Source: Brucella tritici (GTDB lineage Bacteria; Pseudomonadota; Alphaproteobacteria; Rhizobiales; Rhizobiaceae). Taken from it: a DNA stretch of 64,000 bases. The stretch is taken from the NCBI RefSeq assembly GCF_008932295.1, contig NZ_WBWA01000012.1, forward strand, positions 1-64,000, read 5' to 3'. Shown piece after piece: positions 43,965 to 53,381 of this stretch (within the stretch, counting starts at the first letter, position 1; each line of letters opens with the position of its first letter). Made by a program: the position numbers and the translations under genes. The notes below the pieces were generated by a model. The model had not been told where the DNA came from. It saw nothing but the letters and a program-made list of their open reading frames with translations, and did not search any database.

Positions 43965-44890
43965 GTGCTGCTTCCCTTGGCGCCAGTCGCCATTGCGCTG
44001 CTCCCTGTTGCGCTCAGGGCATCGTGAAGCCGTGCCAGTGCTTCCGCCGTCGGCCTGTCTGTCCGGTGAACCGTATAGCTCCAGCCGAGCCGTTTGCAGA
44101 AATCCGACAGGGTTTCACGGCGCGCAATGTAGAGGCGGCGATAGTCGTCCGCATAGGTTTCGGCCCGACCGGCGACGAGTGTGGCGCCGGTTTCCGGATC
44201 GCGGAACTCGGTGCGGCCCGAATAGGGAAATGTTTCTTCTGCCGGATCGGCAACTTCCACCAGATGCGCGCGGACACCGCGCTGCGCCAGACGGTTGAGA
44301 AGATCGGTCAGTTCATCGAACGGATGCAGGAAATCCGATACGAGGACGACTTCGGAAAAGCGGCGGATCTGCCCGATGTCCGGCAGCGCCGCAACCGGCG
44401 TTTCGTGCATCAGCGCTGCTGCCAGACGTTCGGCGCCGTTGCGGGCCGAAAAAGGCTGGATCAGCGCCGGAAAGGCAATGCGTTCGCCGGAGCGCGACAG
44501 AAGTTCGGCAAGAGCGAGCGTCAGCACGAGCGAACGCGCTTCCTTGGATGCGGGCGCAAGCTGCGAGCGATAGAGCATCGAGGGCGAGAAATCGCACCAG
44601 AGCCAGACCGTATGGGCGGATTCCCATTCGCGGTCGCGGACATAGGTATGATCGTCGCGCGCGGAACGCCGCCAGTCGATGCGGGAAAGGGATTCGCCGT
44701 CCACATAGGGACGGAACTGCCAGAAATTTTCGCCGGGACCGCGTTTGCGCCGTCCGTGCCAGCCGTTCATGACGGTGTTGACCACGCGCTGAGCTTCAAC
44801 CAGCAGATCGGGGATGGCTGCTGCCCGCGCACGGGCGCGAGCAAGTGTCTCCTTGCGATCTGCGGTGGAAACTTCTGCGCCAATGACCAT
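43961..44890 (-). CDS. DUF58 domain-containing protein
   Basis: This 309-residue cytosolic protein has the DUF58 signature GPGENFWQFRPYVDGESLSR near residues 51-70, then IDWRRSAR, and a VWA-like fold with VWLWCDFSPSMLYRS carrying a MIDAS-like DxSxS pattern. DUF58 proteins regularly accompany MoxR ATPases and are presumed adaptors or substrates in protein maturation. It is translationally coupled at both ends: its ATG overlaps the moxR stop codon by one base, and its own end overlaps the BatA-like gene. Confidence 0.92.
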   Translation of the reverse strand: MVIGAEVSTADRKETLARARARAAAIPDLLVEAQRVVNTVMNGWHGRRKRGPGENFWQFRPYVDGESLSRIDWRRSARDDHTYVRDREWESAHTVWLWCDFSPSMLYRSQLAPASKEARSLVLTLALAELLSRSGERIAFPALIQPFSARNGAERLAAALMHETPVAALPDIGQIRRFSEVVLVSDFLHPFDELTDLLNRLAQRGVRAHLVEVADPAEETFPYSGRTEFRDPETGATLVAGRAETYADDYRRLYIARRETLSDFCKRLGWSYTVHRTDRPTAEALARLHDALSATGSSAMATGAKGSST

Positions 44891-45897
44891 CAGACGGCAG
44901 CCTTTACCAGATTGGCGATGACGTCACGAATATGCATGCCATCGGCGCGTGCAGCAAAGTTGAGCGCCATGCGGTGCTGAAGGACTGGCTCGGCCAGCGC
45001 TTTCACGTCATCGACGGATGGGGCAAGGCGGCCTTCATAAAGCGCGCGGGCGCGGGCGCACAACATCAGCGCCTGACTGGCGCGTGGGCCGGGGCCCCAG
45101 GCAATATGCTTCTTCGCATGGTCGTTGTCGGCGTCGGGTCTTGCGGAGCGCACCAGCTTGAGGATTGCTTCCACGACGCTTTCCGACACCGGCATACGTC
45201 GCACCAAAGTCTGCATTTCGATCAGCCGTTCGGCGTTGATGATCTCATAGGCCTTGGCCTCGGAAACGCCAGTTGTTTCCAGAAGAATGCGGCGTTCCGC
45301 ATCCAGTTCCGGATAGAGGATGTCGATCTGCATCAGGAAGCGGTCCAACTGGGCTTCCGGCAGCGGATAGGTGCCTTCCTGCTCCAGCGGGTTTTGCGTC
45401 GCAAGCACATGAAACGGTGCCGGGAGATCGTAACGCTGGCCGGCGACGGTGACGTGATATTCCTGCATTGCCTGTAGCAGCGCAGACTGCGTGCGTGGGC
45501 TGGCGCGGTTGATTTCGTCGGCCATCAGGAGCTGCGCGAAGATCGGGCCCTTGAGATAGCGGAACGAGCGCCGCCCGTCGGCATCCTGTTCCATGACTTC
45601 CGAGCCGATGATGTCGGATGGCATCAGGTCGGGCGTGAACTGGATGCGCTGGCCGGAAAGGCCAAGCACGGTGCCCAGAGTTTCGACCAGCTTGGTCTTG
45701 GCGAGACCCGGTACGCCGACCAGCAAGGCGTGCCCGCCAGCCAGAACGGCGACGAGCGTGCGCTCGATCACGTTTTCCTGACCGAAGATCACAGTCCCGA
45801 CGCTTTCCTTGATGCGTGCGATGTCTGCGAGCGCCCGTTCGGCCTCCGCGACGATCTGTTCGGGATTGGCGGTTTCAGGCGTAACGATAACGCTCAT
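44890..45897 (-). CDS. MoxR-type AAA+ ATPase
   Basis: This 335-residue AAA+ chaperone has a variant Walker A GVPGLAKTKLVETL near residue 64 and Walker B plus following motif LLMADEINRASPRTQSALLQ near residue 125. Sensor sequence VLATQNPLEQEGTYPLPEAQ follows. It is the first gene of the operon moxR–DUF58–BatA-like–membrane protein. The start is the ATG at 45897 with GAGG upstream; the frame extends 21 codons further without family sequence. MoxR proteins help assemble or activate enzyme complexes and, in some species, stress or envelope functions. Confidence 0.94.
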   Translation of the reverse strand: MSVIVTPETANPEQIVAEAERALADIARIKESVGTVIFGQENVIERTLVAVLAGGHALLVGVPGLAKTKLVETLGTVLGLSGQRIQFTPDLMPSDIIGSEVMEQDADGRRSFRYLKGPIFAQLLMADEINRASPRTQSALLQAMQEYHVTVAGQRYDLPAPFHVLATQNPLEQEGTYPLPEAQLDRFLMQIDILYPELDAERRILLETTGVSEAKAYEIINAERLIEMQTLVRRMPVSESVVEAILKLVRSARPDADNDHAKKHIAWGPGPRASQALMLCARARALYEGRLAPSVDDVKALAEPVLQHRMALNFAARADGMHIRDVIANLVKAAV

Positions 45898-46030
45898 GTG
45901 GACCTCGCAATATGACCGCTCTGGCGGAAGTGCCTTATAAATCGCATATAGTGCTGACAAGCCGCGAAACGGTGACTATTTCATGACTTCGAGCATATTA
46001 AACACATTCGAGCAGGAATAACCGAGTCGG

Positions 46031-46708
46031 ATGATAAAAAGCACCCCTGAAGGCAAAGACGCGCCGCAAGATTCCTTATGGAATATTGGGCGGAGCACTG
46101 AGACGACCGGCGGTCTGGAGGCCTTGATTGCGCGCGCCCATGCCGATGCGCAAAGCGGTCCGGCAACGAAAGAGCGCGGGATTCCGCCAGTTGAGCGCTG
46201 GAACCCGGACTTTTGCGGCGATCTCGATATGGAAATCAAGGCGGACGGCACCTGGTTCTATATGGGTACGCCGATTGGGCGCAAACAGCTTGTGCGGCTG
46301 TTCTCAACGGTGTTGCGCAAGGATGACGATGGCCGGACCTATCTCGTAACGCCGGTGGAAAAAGTCGGTATCCGTGTCGAGGACGCACATTTTGTTGCGG
46401 TGGAGATGGAAGTGTCTGGCGAAGGCGAGGCGCAAGTGCTGACATTCCGCACCAATGTGGGTGACGTCGTGGCCGCCGAGGCGCAGCACCCCCTGCGCTT
46501 CGTAATCGAGCAGACAAGCGGTGGTCTCAAGCCCTATATATTGGTTCGCGGACGGCTGGAGGCGTTGATCGCACGGGCCGTCATGTATGATCTGGTGGCG
46601 TTGGGCGAAGAAATCGAAATCGACGGCGTGCCGACATTTGCGGTTCGCTCTGGCGGTGTGGTCTTTCCGATCATGGCGTCCGATGCACTGGAGGCTGCAC
46701 TGCAATGA
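46031..46708 (+). CDS. DUF1285 family protein
   Basis: This 225-residue conserved protein contains the DUF1285 core PPVERWNPDFCGDLDMEIK, then DGTWFYMGTPIGRKQLVRLF near residue 73 and YLVTPVEKVGIRVEDAHF near residue 103. The function is unknown. It is divergent from moxR (133 bp apart) and overlaps the Nudix gene by four bases, forming a DUF1285–Nudix–CCA transferase operon. Confidence 0.9.
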   Translation: MIKSTPEGKDAPQDSLWNIGRSTETTGGLEALIARAHADAQSGPATKERGIPPVERWNPDFCGDLDMEIKADGTWFYMGTPIGRKQLVRLFSTVLRKDDDGRTYLVTPVEKVGIRVEDAHFVAVEMEVSGEGEAQVLTFRTNVGDVVAAEAQHPLRFVIEQTSGGLKPYILVRGRLEALIARAVMYDLVALGEEIEIDGVPTFAVRSGGVVFPIMASDALEAALQ

Positions 46709-47328
46709 AAGAATTCCCAGCCTTTTCAGCCGGTGATTTTGCCGAGCGGGTTCGGCAGTGGCGCCCTAACCAGGATGATCTGATTGGCGATCATTCGCTT
46801 AATCCCGATATTACACAATTAATGACGATGGCGAAGATGCGCGACGCCGCCGTTCTTGTGCCGGTGGTGGATCGCGGGTCGGAAGCTACACTTCTTCTGA
46901 CGCAGCGCACCGATACGCTGCGCAAGCATTCCGGCCAGATCGCCTTTCCGGGCGGCGCAATCGACCCGGAGGATGGCACGGCGGAACGGGCGGCCCTTCG
47001 CGAGGCGAATGAGGAAATCGGGCTTGCGGCGGATCGCGCCGAGATCATTGGCAATCTGCCGCGTTATCTCACCGGCAGCGGGTTCTCGATCACGCCCATT
47101 CTGGCGGTGGTGAAAACGCCGTTCGACGTGCATCCCAACCCGGATGAAGTTGCCGATATTTTCGAGGTGCCGCTTTCCTTCCTGATGAACCCGGAGAACC
47201 ATCGGCGTGAAAGCCGGCTGTTCAACGGCAAGGAACGCTTCTATTACGCCATGCCCTATCACGAGCGATTCATCTGGGGGGCAACCGCCGGTATCATTCG
47301 CGGACTTTATGAAAGGCTCTACGTTTGA
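46705..47328 (+). CDS. Nudix CoA-pyrophosphatase-like hydrolase
   Basis: This 207-residue protein has the CoA-specific segment LLTQRTDTLRKHSGQIAFPG directly before the Nudix box (GGAIDPEDGTAERAALREA, then NEEIGL). This is the UPF0035/NudL pattern of enzymes that split coenzyme A or its esters into 3',5'-ADP and phosphopantetheine. It is the middle gene of the operon, overlapping the DUF1285 gene by four bases and the next gene by about four. Confidence 0.92.
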   Translation: MKEFPAFSAGDFAERVRQWRPNQDDLIGDHSLNPDITQLMTMAKMRDAAVLVPVVDRGSEATLLLTQRTDTLRKHSGQIAFPGGAIDPEDGTAERAALREANEEIGLAADRAEIIGNLPRYLTGSGFSITPILAVVKTPFDVHPNPDEVADIFEVPLSFLMNPENHRRESRLFNGKERFYYAMPYHERFIWGATAGIIRGLYERLYV

Positions 47329-48584
47329 GCGAGAGTATGAATATTTCCGGCAAGGCGGATTGGCTGAAAGCAAAGCCGTTGCAAGCCCTGTTCAAGGCGC
47401 TGAACCGTGATGGCGGCGAGGCGCGTGTTGTGGGTGGCGCTGTGCGCAACACGTTACTTGGCACCAAGGTGAGCGATGTCGATCTGGCAACGACGCATCT
47501 GCCGGAAGAAACCGTGCGGCTTGCGACGGAAGCCGGTTTCAAGCCGGTGCCGACCGGCATCGAGCATGGCACGATTACTGTCGTCGTGCAGGGGCATCCG
47601 TTCGAGGTCACCACGCTGCGCCAGGATATCGAGACCAATGGCCGCCATGCCAAGGTCGCCTTCGGCACCGACTGGAAAGCTGATGCGGAACGGCGCGACT
47701 TTACCATCAATGCGCTTTATGTGACGGCCGATGGCACGGTTATCGATGATGTCGGCGGGCTTGCCGATATCGAGAGCCGGACGCTGCGCTTCATCGGCGA
47801 TGCGGAACAGCGCATTCGCGAGGATTACCTGCGCATCCTGCGTTTCTTCCGCTTTTTCGCCTGGTATGGTTCGGGAAGGCCCGAGGCCGACGGCTTGCGC
47901 GCCAGCGCACGATTGAAGGACGGTCTTTCACAGCTTTCCGCCGAGCGGGTCTGGTCGGAGCTGAAGAAGCTCCTGTCTGCCCCCGATCCGTCGCGCGCGC
48001 TTTTGTGGATGCGACAGGCCGGTGTCTTGAATTTCATTCTGCCTGAAAGCGAGAAATGGGGTATCGACGCCATTCATGGGCTGGTGCGGACCGAGGCCGA
48101 TCTTGGCTGGCAACCCGATCCGCTGCTGCGACTTGAGAGCATCATTCCGCCCGATAGCGTGCGGATGGAAGAGATGGGCAAGCGTCTGAAGATGTCCAAT
48201 GCGGAAAGGGCGCGGTTTGAAGCCTGGGCACGGGCCGACGCTGTCAAACCCGAGCTTTCAGAACAAGCGTTGAAGAAAACCATCTATCGCGGCAGCAAGC
48301 AGGCTGTGCTTGATCGCATTCGTCTGGCCTATGCGGCGGCGCGAGCCGATGCCGCAGGCAGCGACGATGCAATGATCCGCGCTGGTGGTTTCGCGCGTCT
48401 TCTCGATGCCGCCGAACATTATGATGCGCCTGTTTTCCCCGTCACCGGCAGCGATCTTCTGGCTCAGGGCATTGAAAAAGGGCCGGGCCTCGGAGAAACA
48501 TTGCGATCTCTCGAAACTTTCTGGATTGACTCCGGTTTTAGTCTTGACCGTGCCACGCTTCTGGACAAACTTGATCGCGGTTAG
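47325..48584 (+). CDS. cca: CCA tRNA nucleotidyltransferase
   Basis: This 419-residue class II nucleotidyltransferase adds or repairs the tRNA 3' CCA end. The catalytic head has VVGGAVRNTLLGTKVSDVDL near residues 30-49 with the metal-binding DVD, and RRDFTINALY near residue 124. The RNA-binding part has LRILRFFRFFAWYG. The frame begins with TTG at 47325, overlapping the Nudix stop; an ATG at 47337 four codons later is an alternative. A terminator overlaps its stop codon, closing the operon. Confidence 0.93.
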   Translation: MSESMNISGKADWLKAKPLQALFKALNRDGGEARVVGGAVRNTLLGTKVSDVDLATTHLPEETVRLATEAGFKPVPTGIEHGTITVVVQGHPFEVTTLRQDIETNGRHAKVAFGTDWKADAERRDFTINALYVTADGTVIDDVGGLADIESRTLRFIGDAEQRIREDYLRILRFFRFFAWYGSGRPEADGLRASARLKDGLSQLSAERVWSELKKLLSAPDPSRALLWMRQAGVLNFILPESEKWGIDAIHGLVRTEADLGWQPDPLLRLESIIPPDSVRMEEMGKRLKMSNAERARFEAWARADAVKPELSEQALKKTIYRGSKQAVLDRIRLAYAAARADAAGSDDAMIRAGGFARLLDAAEHYDAPVFPVTGSDLLAQGIEKGPGLGETLRSLETFWIDSGFSLDRATLLDKLDRG

Positions 48585-48609
48585 AGCGGTTCCGCTCTAA
48601 CCGTTTTTT
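48578..48609 (+). terminator. intrinsic terminator overlapping the cca stop codon
   Basis: A twelve-base-pair perfect stem (48578-48589 with 48592-48603) is followed by six T. The stop codon at 48582-48584 lies inside the left arm. Confidence 0.92.
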
Positions 48610-48610
48610 C

Positions 48611-48766
48611 CCAGGCATTTCCGAACACAAAACCGTGTCTCACTTTTGTGGGAAATGCCCTGAAAATGAATAGCTAGTGGCTTGCTTGCAAATTTCAGCC
48701 GTAGTTTCATCGCTTTATAGCGGGAGCATGTTTCCCAAAAGTGGGAACCGGTTTTGGGACAAAACA
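48611..48766. repeat. palindromic repeat pair between cca and the lpxO-like gene
   Basis: First, GGCATTTCC at 48614-48622 pairs with GGAAATGCC at 48651-48659. Second, near 48724-48766, GCATGTTTCCCAAAAGTGGG and AACCGGTTTTGGGAC form the same module seen at 6990-7013 and 18766-18812. No gene is present in the gap. Confidence 0.65.
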
Positions 48767-48819
48767 GGCCCAATATAGGCAATGAAGACTTTTCAGCGCG
48801 CGTTTTGAAAGAATATGAG

Positions 48820-49656
48820 ATGTCCAATCCCGATACATCGATACAAGACAAGGCAGCGACCGATCCGAAGCAGAAGTTTGGTACCGAAGGCATCGCCGCC
48901 ATGGACCGGCCAAGCCCGATCACCCGTTTCTTCATGGGGATCGTATCCTGGGCTGAAGGTCTCAATCTGAAATATGCCAAGCTCGGCAATCCGCCGGTCT
49001 ATGACAATGCGACTTTCCCCTGGTCCGCCGAGATCGAGAAGGAATGGCCTGCCATCCGCAAGGAGCTGGATACGGTTCTGCTGCGTCAGAGCGAGCTGCC
49101 TTCCTTTCAGGATATTTCGACCGATGTGAAGACGATCTCGACCGATAATCGCTGGAAGACATTCTTCCTGCTTGGTTTCGGCGTGAAGTCGGAACAGAAC
49201 ATCAAGGCCTGCCCGGAAACCTGGCGTATCGTCAACAAGATCCCCGGCCTGACGACGGCAATGTTCTCCATCTTTGAACCGGGCAAGCATCTGCCGCCGC
49301 ATCGCGGGCCTTATAATGGCGTGCTGCGCCTGCATCTTGGTCTCATCGTGCCGGAACCGAATGACCAGCTTGCCATCCGCGTGGACAATCAGGTCTGTCA
49401 TTGGCAGGAAGGCAAGGTGCTGATCTTCGACGATGCCTATGAGCATGAGGCGTGGAACCACACCGACAAGACACGCGTGGTCCTTTTCGTCGATTTCGTG
49501 AAGCCGCTCAAGTTCCCGGCGCGTTTCGTCAACTGGTGCCTGATGAATCTTGCGATCTTCACGCCCTTCATCAAGGAGGGACTCGATAACCACAATGAGT
49601 GGGAAAAGAAATTCTATGCGGAAGCAGAAAGGCTTCGCAACCAGCCGAAAGCCTGA
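48820..49656 (+). CDS. LpxO-like aspartyl/asparaginyl β-hydroxylase
   Basis: This 278-residue Fe(II)/2-oxoglutarate dioxygenase is of the aspartyl/asparaginyl β-hydroxylase family (PF05118), closest in pattern to LpxO, which 2-hydroxylates lipid A acyl chains. The iron-site region contains HLPPHRGPYNGVLRLHLGLI near residues 165-184, and DDAYEHEAWNHTDKTRV carries the distal His/Arg residues. The start is placed at the ATG at 48820; the longer frame runs into the repeat. The lipid A role is inferred by family. Confidence 0.85.
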   Translation: MSNPDTSIQDKAATDPKQKFGTEGIAAMDRPSPITRFFMGIVSWAEGLNLKYAKLGNPPVYDNATFPWSAEIEKEWPAIRKELDTVLLRQSELPSFQDISTDVKTISTDNRWKTFFLLGFGVKSEQNIKACPETWRIVNKIPGLTTAMFSIFEPGKHLPPHRGPYNGVLRLHLGLIVPEPNDQLAIRVDNQVCHWQEGKVLIFDDAYEHEAWNHTDKTRVVLFVDFVKPLKFPARFVNWCLMNLAIFTPFIKEGLDNHNEWEKKFYAEAERLRNQPKA

Positions 49657-49792
49657 ACGGTTTGACTTCTGGCGAATGTGATCGTAGATGATCCGACAGA
49701 GGGCTTGTGGGCCTTCTTGTCTTACTCCACGCATTTCGAGGCGCAAAACAGATTAGCGCTTTTGCCGGAAATGCATTGAAGAGGAATTGTTG

Positions 49793-49819
49793 ATGCTAGG
49801 GATTGTAGGAAGCCTTTGA
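49793..49819 (+). CDS. candidate leader peptide upstream of the TopAI-like gene
   Basis: An 8-residue ORF, MLGIVGSL, runs from ATG 49793 to TGA 49817-49819 with a good ribosome-binding site (GAGGA at 49781-49785, spacing about 7). It is followed at once by a structured leader and then by the yjhX-type gene 143 bp downstream. In E. coli the homologous topAI mRNA is reported to be controlled by a translated leader ORF (toiL). I see no sequence identity to claim, only the same layout. Translation is unproven. Confidence 0.4.
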   Translation: MLGIVGSL

Positions 49820-49839
49820 TCGTTCCGAACTAGCTGCGA

Positions 49840-49962
49840 GATGGCAGGTGCTGAAAGCGCCTGACGGGCAGTGTTCAGGAGCGGAAACGGCATTGGCCGT
49901 GGATGGTTCACCATCCGCGAGAGCCGGTGCTTGTCATGGTTTCCATCCAGGCATGAACAACA
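49840..49962 (+). promoter_or_regulatory. structured mRNA leader of the TopAI-like gene
   Basis: Hairpin 1 pairs 49845-49851 with 49857-49863. Then GCGG at 49881-49884 can pair with CCGC at 49914-49917, enclosing hairpin 2 (49887-49891 with 49896-49900) and hairpin 3 (ATGG/CCAT around TTCA), which makes a three-way junction. A further ATGG…CCAT hairpin (49936-49946) lies close to the yjhX start, whose ribosome-binding site is poor. The gap 49657-49962 holds no other gene. Confidence 0.5.
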
Positions 49963-50217
49963 ATGAATATCTCACGCATGGAACAGCGCGTCTTGCACGT
50001 GCTGGCGCAGGGCGGTTACATCCGCCATCTGCGCGAAGACGGACGTATCTGCGAAATCGAATGCTTTACCCGTGAAGGCTATCTGCTTTCCGATTGCACG
50101 ATGGCAATTTTCCAGCAGTTGCGCCGTAAGCGACTGATCGAATCCCGAATGGGTAGTCCTTATCGCATCTCGTTCAAAGGGCGCGAAAATGTTCGCGCTC
50201 AGCTCAACAACCGGTGA
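49963..50217 (+). CDS. yjhX: YjhX/TopAI-family toxin (UPF0386)
   Basis: This 84-residue protein is strikingly like E. coli YjhX (TopAI), described as a toxin that binds and inhibits DNA topoisomerase I. Family hallmarks run end to end: MNISRMEQRVLHVLAQGG, then IECFTREGYLLSDCTMAIFQ, and the C-terminal ENVRAQLNNR. The length matches the 85-residue E. coli protein. The following GNAT gene starts 11 bp after its stop, mirroring yjhX–yjhQ. A structured leader with a tiny ORF precedes it, suggesting translational control. Confidence 0.92.
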   Translation: MNISRMEQRVLHVLAQGGYIRHLREDGRICEIECFTREGYLLSDCTMAIFQQLRRKRLIESRMGSPYRISFKGRENVRAQLNNR

Positions 50218-50228
50218 AGGAGAGCGTC

Positions 50229-50723
50229 ATGCATATTCGCAAGGAAACGTCTGAAGATGCCGCTGAAATCCGTCACCTGACGGATGAGGCATTCCGCACC
50301 GTGGCTTACAGCAACCAGAAGGAAGGAGAAATCGTCGATGCGCTTCGCGCTGCAACGGCGCTCACTCTGTCGCTGGTTGCCGAAGACAAAGGCGAAATTC
50401 TGGGGCACATCGCTTTTTCGCCGGTTCTGATCGGCGGCGAAGACAAGGATTGGTACGGGCTTGGGCCTGTTTCAGTCAGTCCAGACAGGCAAGGTGAGGG
50501 GATCGGCGGCAAGCTTATCCGCGAGGGCCTTGCGCAATTGCGTGCGGCTGGAGCTAAAGGCTGCGTTCTTCTGGGTGATCCCGGCTATTACGGTCGTTTC
50601 GGCTTCAAGGCCGATGAGCGGCTGAAACTGCCGGGTCCGCCAGCGGAATATTTCCAATGTCTGGCCTTCGGGCCGGATATGCCGCAAGGCAACGTGACCT
50701 ATCATGTTGCATTCAACATATAA
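50229..50723 (+). CDS. GNAT acetyltransferase, candidate YjhQ-like antitoxin
   Basis: This 164-residue N-acetyltransferase has the acetyl-CoA motif LGPVSVSPDRQGEGIGGKLI near residues 79-98 and LLGDPGYYGRFGFKAD. In E. coli the GNAT protein YjhQ is encoded next to yjhX and reported as its antitoxin; the same order and tight spacing here make this the natural counterpart. It could instead be an unrelated YhbS-type enzyme. The ATG at 50229 has AAGGAGAG upstream; an in-frame GTG at 50214 overlaps the yjhX stop. A terminator follows. Confidence 0.8.
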   Translation: MHIRKETSEDAAEIRHLTDEAFRTVAYSNQKEGEIVDALRAATALTLSLVAEDKGEILGHIAFSPVLIGGEDKDWYGLGPVSVSPDRQGEGIGGKLIREGLAQLRAAGAKGCVLLGDPGYYGRFGFKADERLKLPGPPAEYFQCLAFGPDMPQGNVTYHVAFNI

Positions 50724-50752
50724 AAAAGGGCCGGTTTTCCGGCCCTTTTCAT
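50724..50752 (+). terminator. intrinsic terminator after the yjhX–GNAT pair
   Basis: A perfect eleven-base-pair stem (50724-50734 with 50739-50749) closed by TTTT. It starts right after the stop codon and lies between convergent genes, so it may also end hemF transcription. Confidence 0.92.
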
Positions 50753-50761
50753 TCAGTACCG

Positions 50762-51871
<1,110 letters not shown>

Positions 51872-51896
51872 CTACCCAGGGTTTGGAGGCAAAAGC

Positions 51897-52169
51897 ATGA
51901 CAGCAGCACCGCCCCGTCCACCGCTCGAAGGCTTGCGCAAGCAGCTTCAGAAGAGTCGCGCCCAGAAAGGCCTGAAGCAAAGCCGGATGCCGCGCGATGG
52001 TTTCGTTCGCGAGACATTTACCCTGCCGAGGCTGGCAGCGCGTGAAAAAGCGCGCGAATGGTTCGAAACATTCCCGAAAGCAGCCTACTGGACAGAAATC
52101 GAAAGCTGGTGCGAGCGTCCGGACGATGTGATCGAGTTTACCATGCGCCGGCTTGCGACTGCGGACTAG
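51897..52169 (+). CDS. conserved small protein, unknown function
   Basis: This 90-residue basic protein starts MTAAPPRPPLEGLRKQL. The start at 51897 has a strong GGAGG ribosome-binding site, which marks a real gene. The first half is rich in Lys/Arg/Gln; the second contains TLPRLAAREKAREWFETFP and an amphipathic acidic tail. There is no membrane segment or known motif. It is divergent from hemF by 220 bp. Confidence 0.65.
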   Translation: MTAAPPRPPLEGLRKQLQKSRAQKGLKQSRMPRDGFVRETFTLPRLAAREKAREWFETFPKAAYWTEIESWCERPDDVIEFTMRRLATAD

Positions 52170-52361
52170 ATTAGAGAACTGGTTCAGCCTGACTGGGTAA
52201 ATCGATGAAAAGAGAATCGAATTAGATGCTTGTTGAAACCGCCCCCTGGCCAAAACCGGAGGGCGCATAGTTTTTTGATTTGTTATACTGTTACCTGTCC
52301 GATCTCACATTGAGAGCTTTGATTTCAAGGTGAGTTTATTCAGAATAGCCAATATGAAGGT

Positions 52362-53306
52362 CTAGAATTTTATCTTCAAGCCCGCTGATACAGTTGCTGC
52401 CTGAAACGAAGCGCCGGCGCCATTGGAAATGAAGTCCTGCGTGTTGTCGGAGCGATCGATAATCTGGGTATCGCCTCGCATTTTCAGATGCTTTTCAAAC
52501 CCGGCAGCGACGAAAAGGCTTGTTTGCTCGTTGAACGAATAGGACACGTTCGCCTGAAGTTCAAAGAATGGCGCAGCGTCAAACGTTTCAATGAAACGCA
52601 GATCGCGCATCCAGTGATCATCGATATCCTTGCCGGAAACGGTCATACCGGCGCGCCCGAGAGCGCTGAACGACCTACGGTTCAGTTTCGTGGTCCATTC
52701 GGAACCAACGAAAAGCGCTGGCAAACGCTGTTCGTAACTTATTCCTTTCTCATTAGGAAAAGTTCCCTCGGTATCGCGAAAATATCGTGAACTATAGACG
52801 TAATCGCCACCATAGGACGTCCATTTCACATTCGTATATTTAAAGCCTCCATGCACATTCAGCGTATTCTGGGGGTTGATAACGAAGTTATGCCCCAGGG
52901 CGACGTCAAAGCTGATGTAACGGTCCAAATCGGTTTCGCTTTGAGAGTGATCTGTCCAGTCGGCGAAATCATATCCCTGGAAACCGCGAATATTGGAAAG
53001 CCAATCATAATCGTGCATATTTCCTTTCCCCTGCAAACCGACTTTCAAGTTGCCAGAGAATGTAACGTCAGAACCAATGTCTGCTGTTATCTTGCCGCTT
53101 AAAACCGGCATCTGAGACTTCCAGATAAGATGACTTATTCTGTCGTCTTGGTCATATACTATTTCGTCGGCCTTGATCCAGGAATATCCTATGCCGCCAG
53201 AAATTGTATAGTTTACGCCCGTATATTTTTGTTCTAAAATATCTGCTGAATTGGCAATTCCGCAATTTATACAGTATAAAAAAATAGAAAATATAAATTT
53301 CTTCAA
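52362..53306 (-). CDS. omptin-family outer-membrane protease
   Basis: This 314-residue β-barrel protease has a signal peptide (residues 1 to about 20, NCGIANSA-D). The omptin active-site pairs are present: the two aspartates in NMHDYDWLSN with the downstream ADWTDHSQSETDLDRY, and the Asp–His pair in DIDDHWMRDLRF. The protein ends in KIKF, an outer-membrane insertion signal. Omptins cleave between basic residues at the cell surface. Its DNA is visibly more AT-rich than the neighbours and flanked by palindromes, suggesting horizontal origin. Confidence 0.85.
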   Translation of the reverse strand: MKKFIFSIFLYCINCGIANSADILEQKYTGVNYTISGGIGYSWIKADEIVYDQDDRISHLIWKSQMPVLSGKITADIGSDVTFSGNLKVGLQGKGNMHDYDWLSNIRGFQGYDFADWTDHSQSETDLDRYISFDVALGHNFVINPQNTLNVHGGFKYTNVKWTSYGGDYVYSSRYFRDTEGTFPNEKGISYEQRLPALFVGSEWTTKLNRRSFSALGRAGMTVSGKDIDDHWMRDLRFIETFDAAPFFELQANVSYSFNEQTSLFVAAGFEKHLKMRGDTQIIDRSDNTQDFISNGAGASFQAATVSAGLKIKF

Positions 53307-53381
53307 TATTCGTCTCCAATCACATTAACGTGTAATGGCGATGGAGTAATTTTAATAATGTTTTGAATCAATCCCATGATT

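Noticed and set aside
48820-50723. LpxO-like, YjhX and GNAT genes considered as one operon
   Set aside because: A gap of about 300 bp with its own leader ORF and RNA structure separates the LpxO-like gene from yjhX, so the YjhX–GNAT pair is probably a separate unit.
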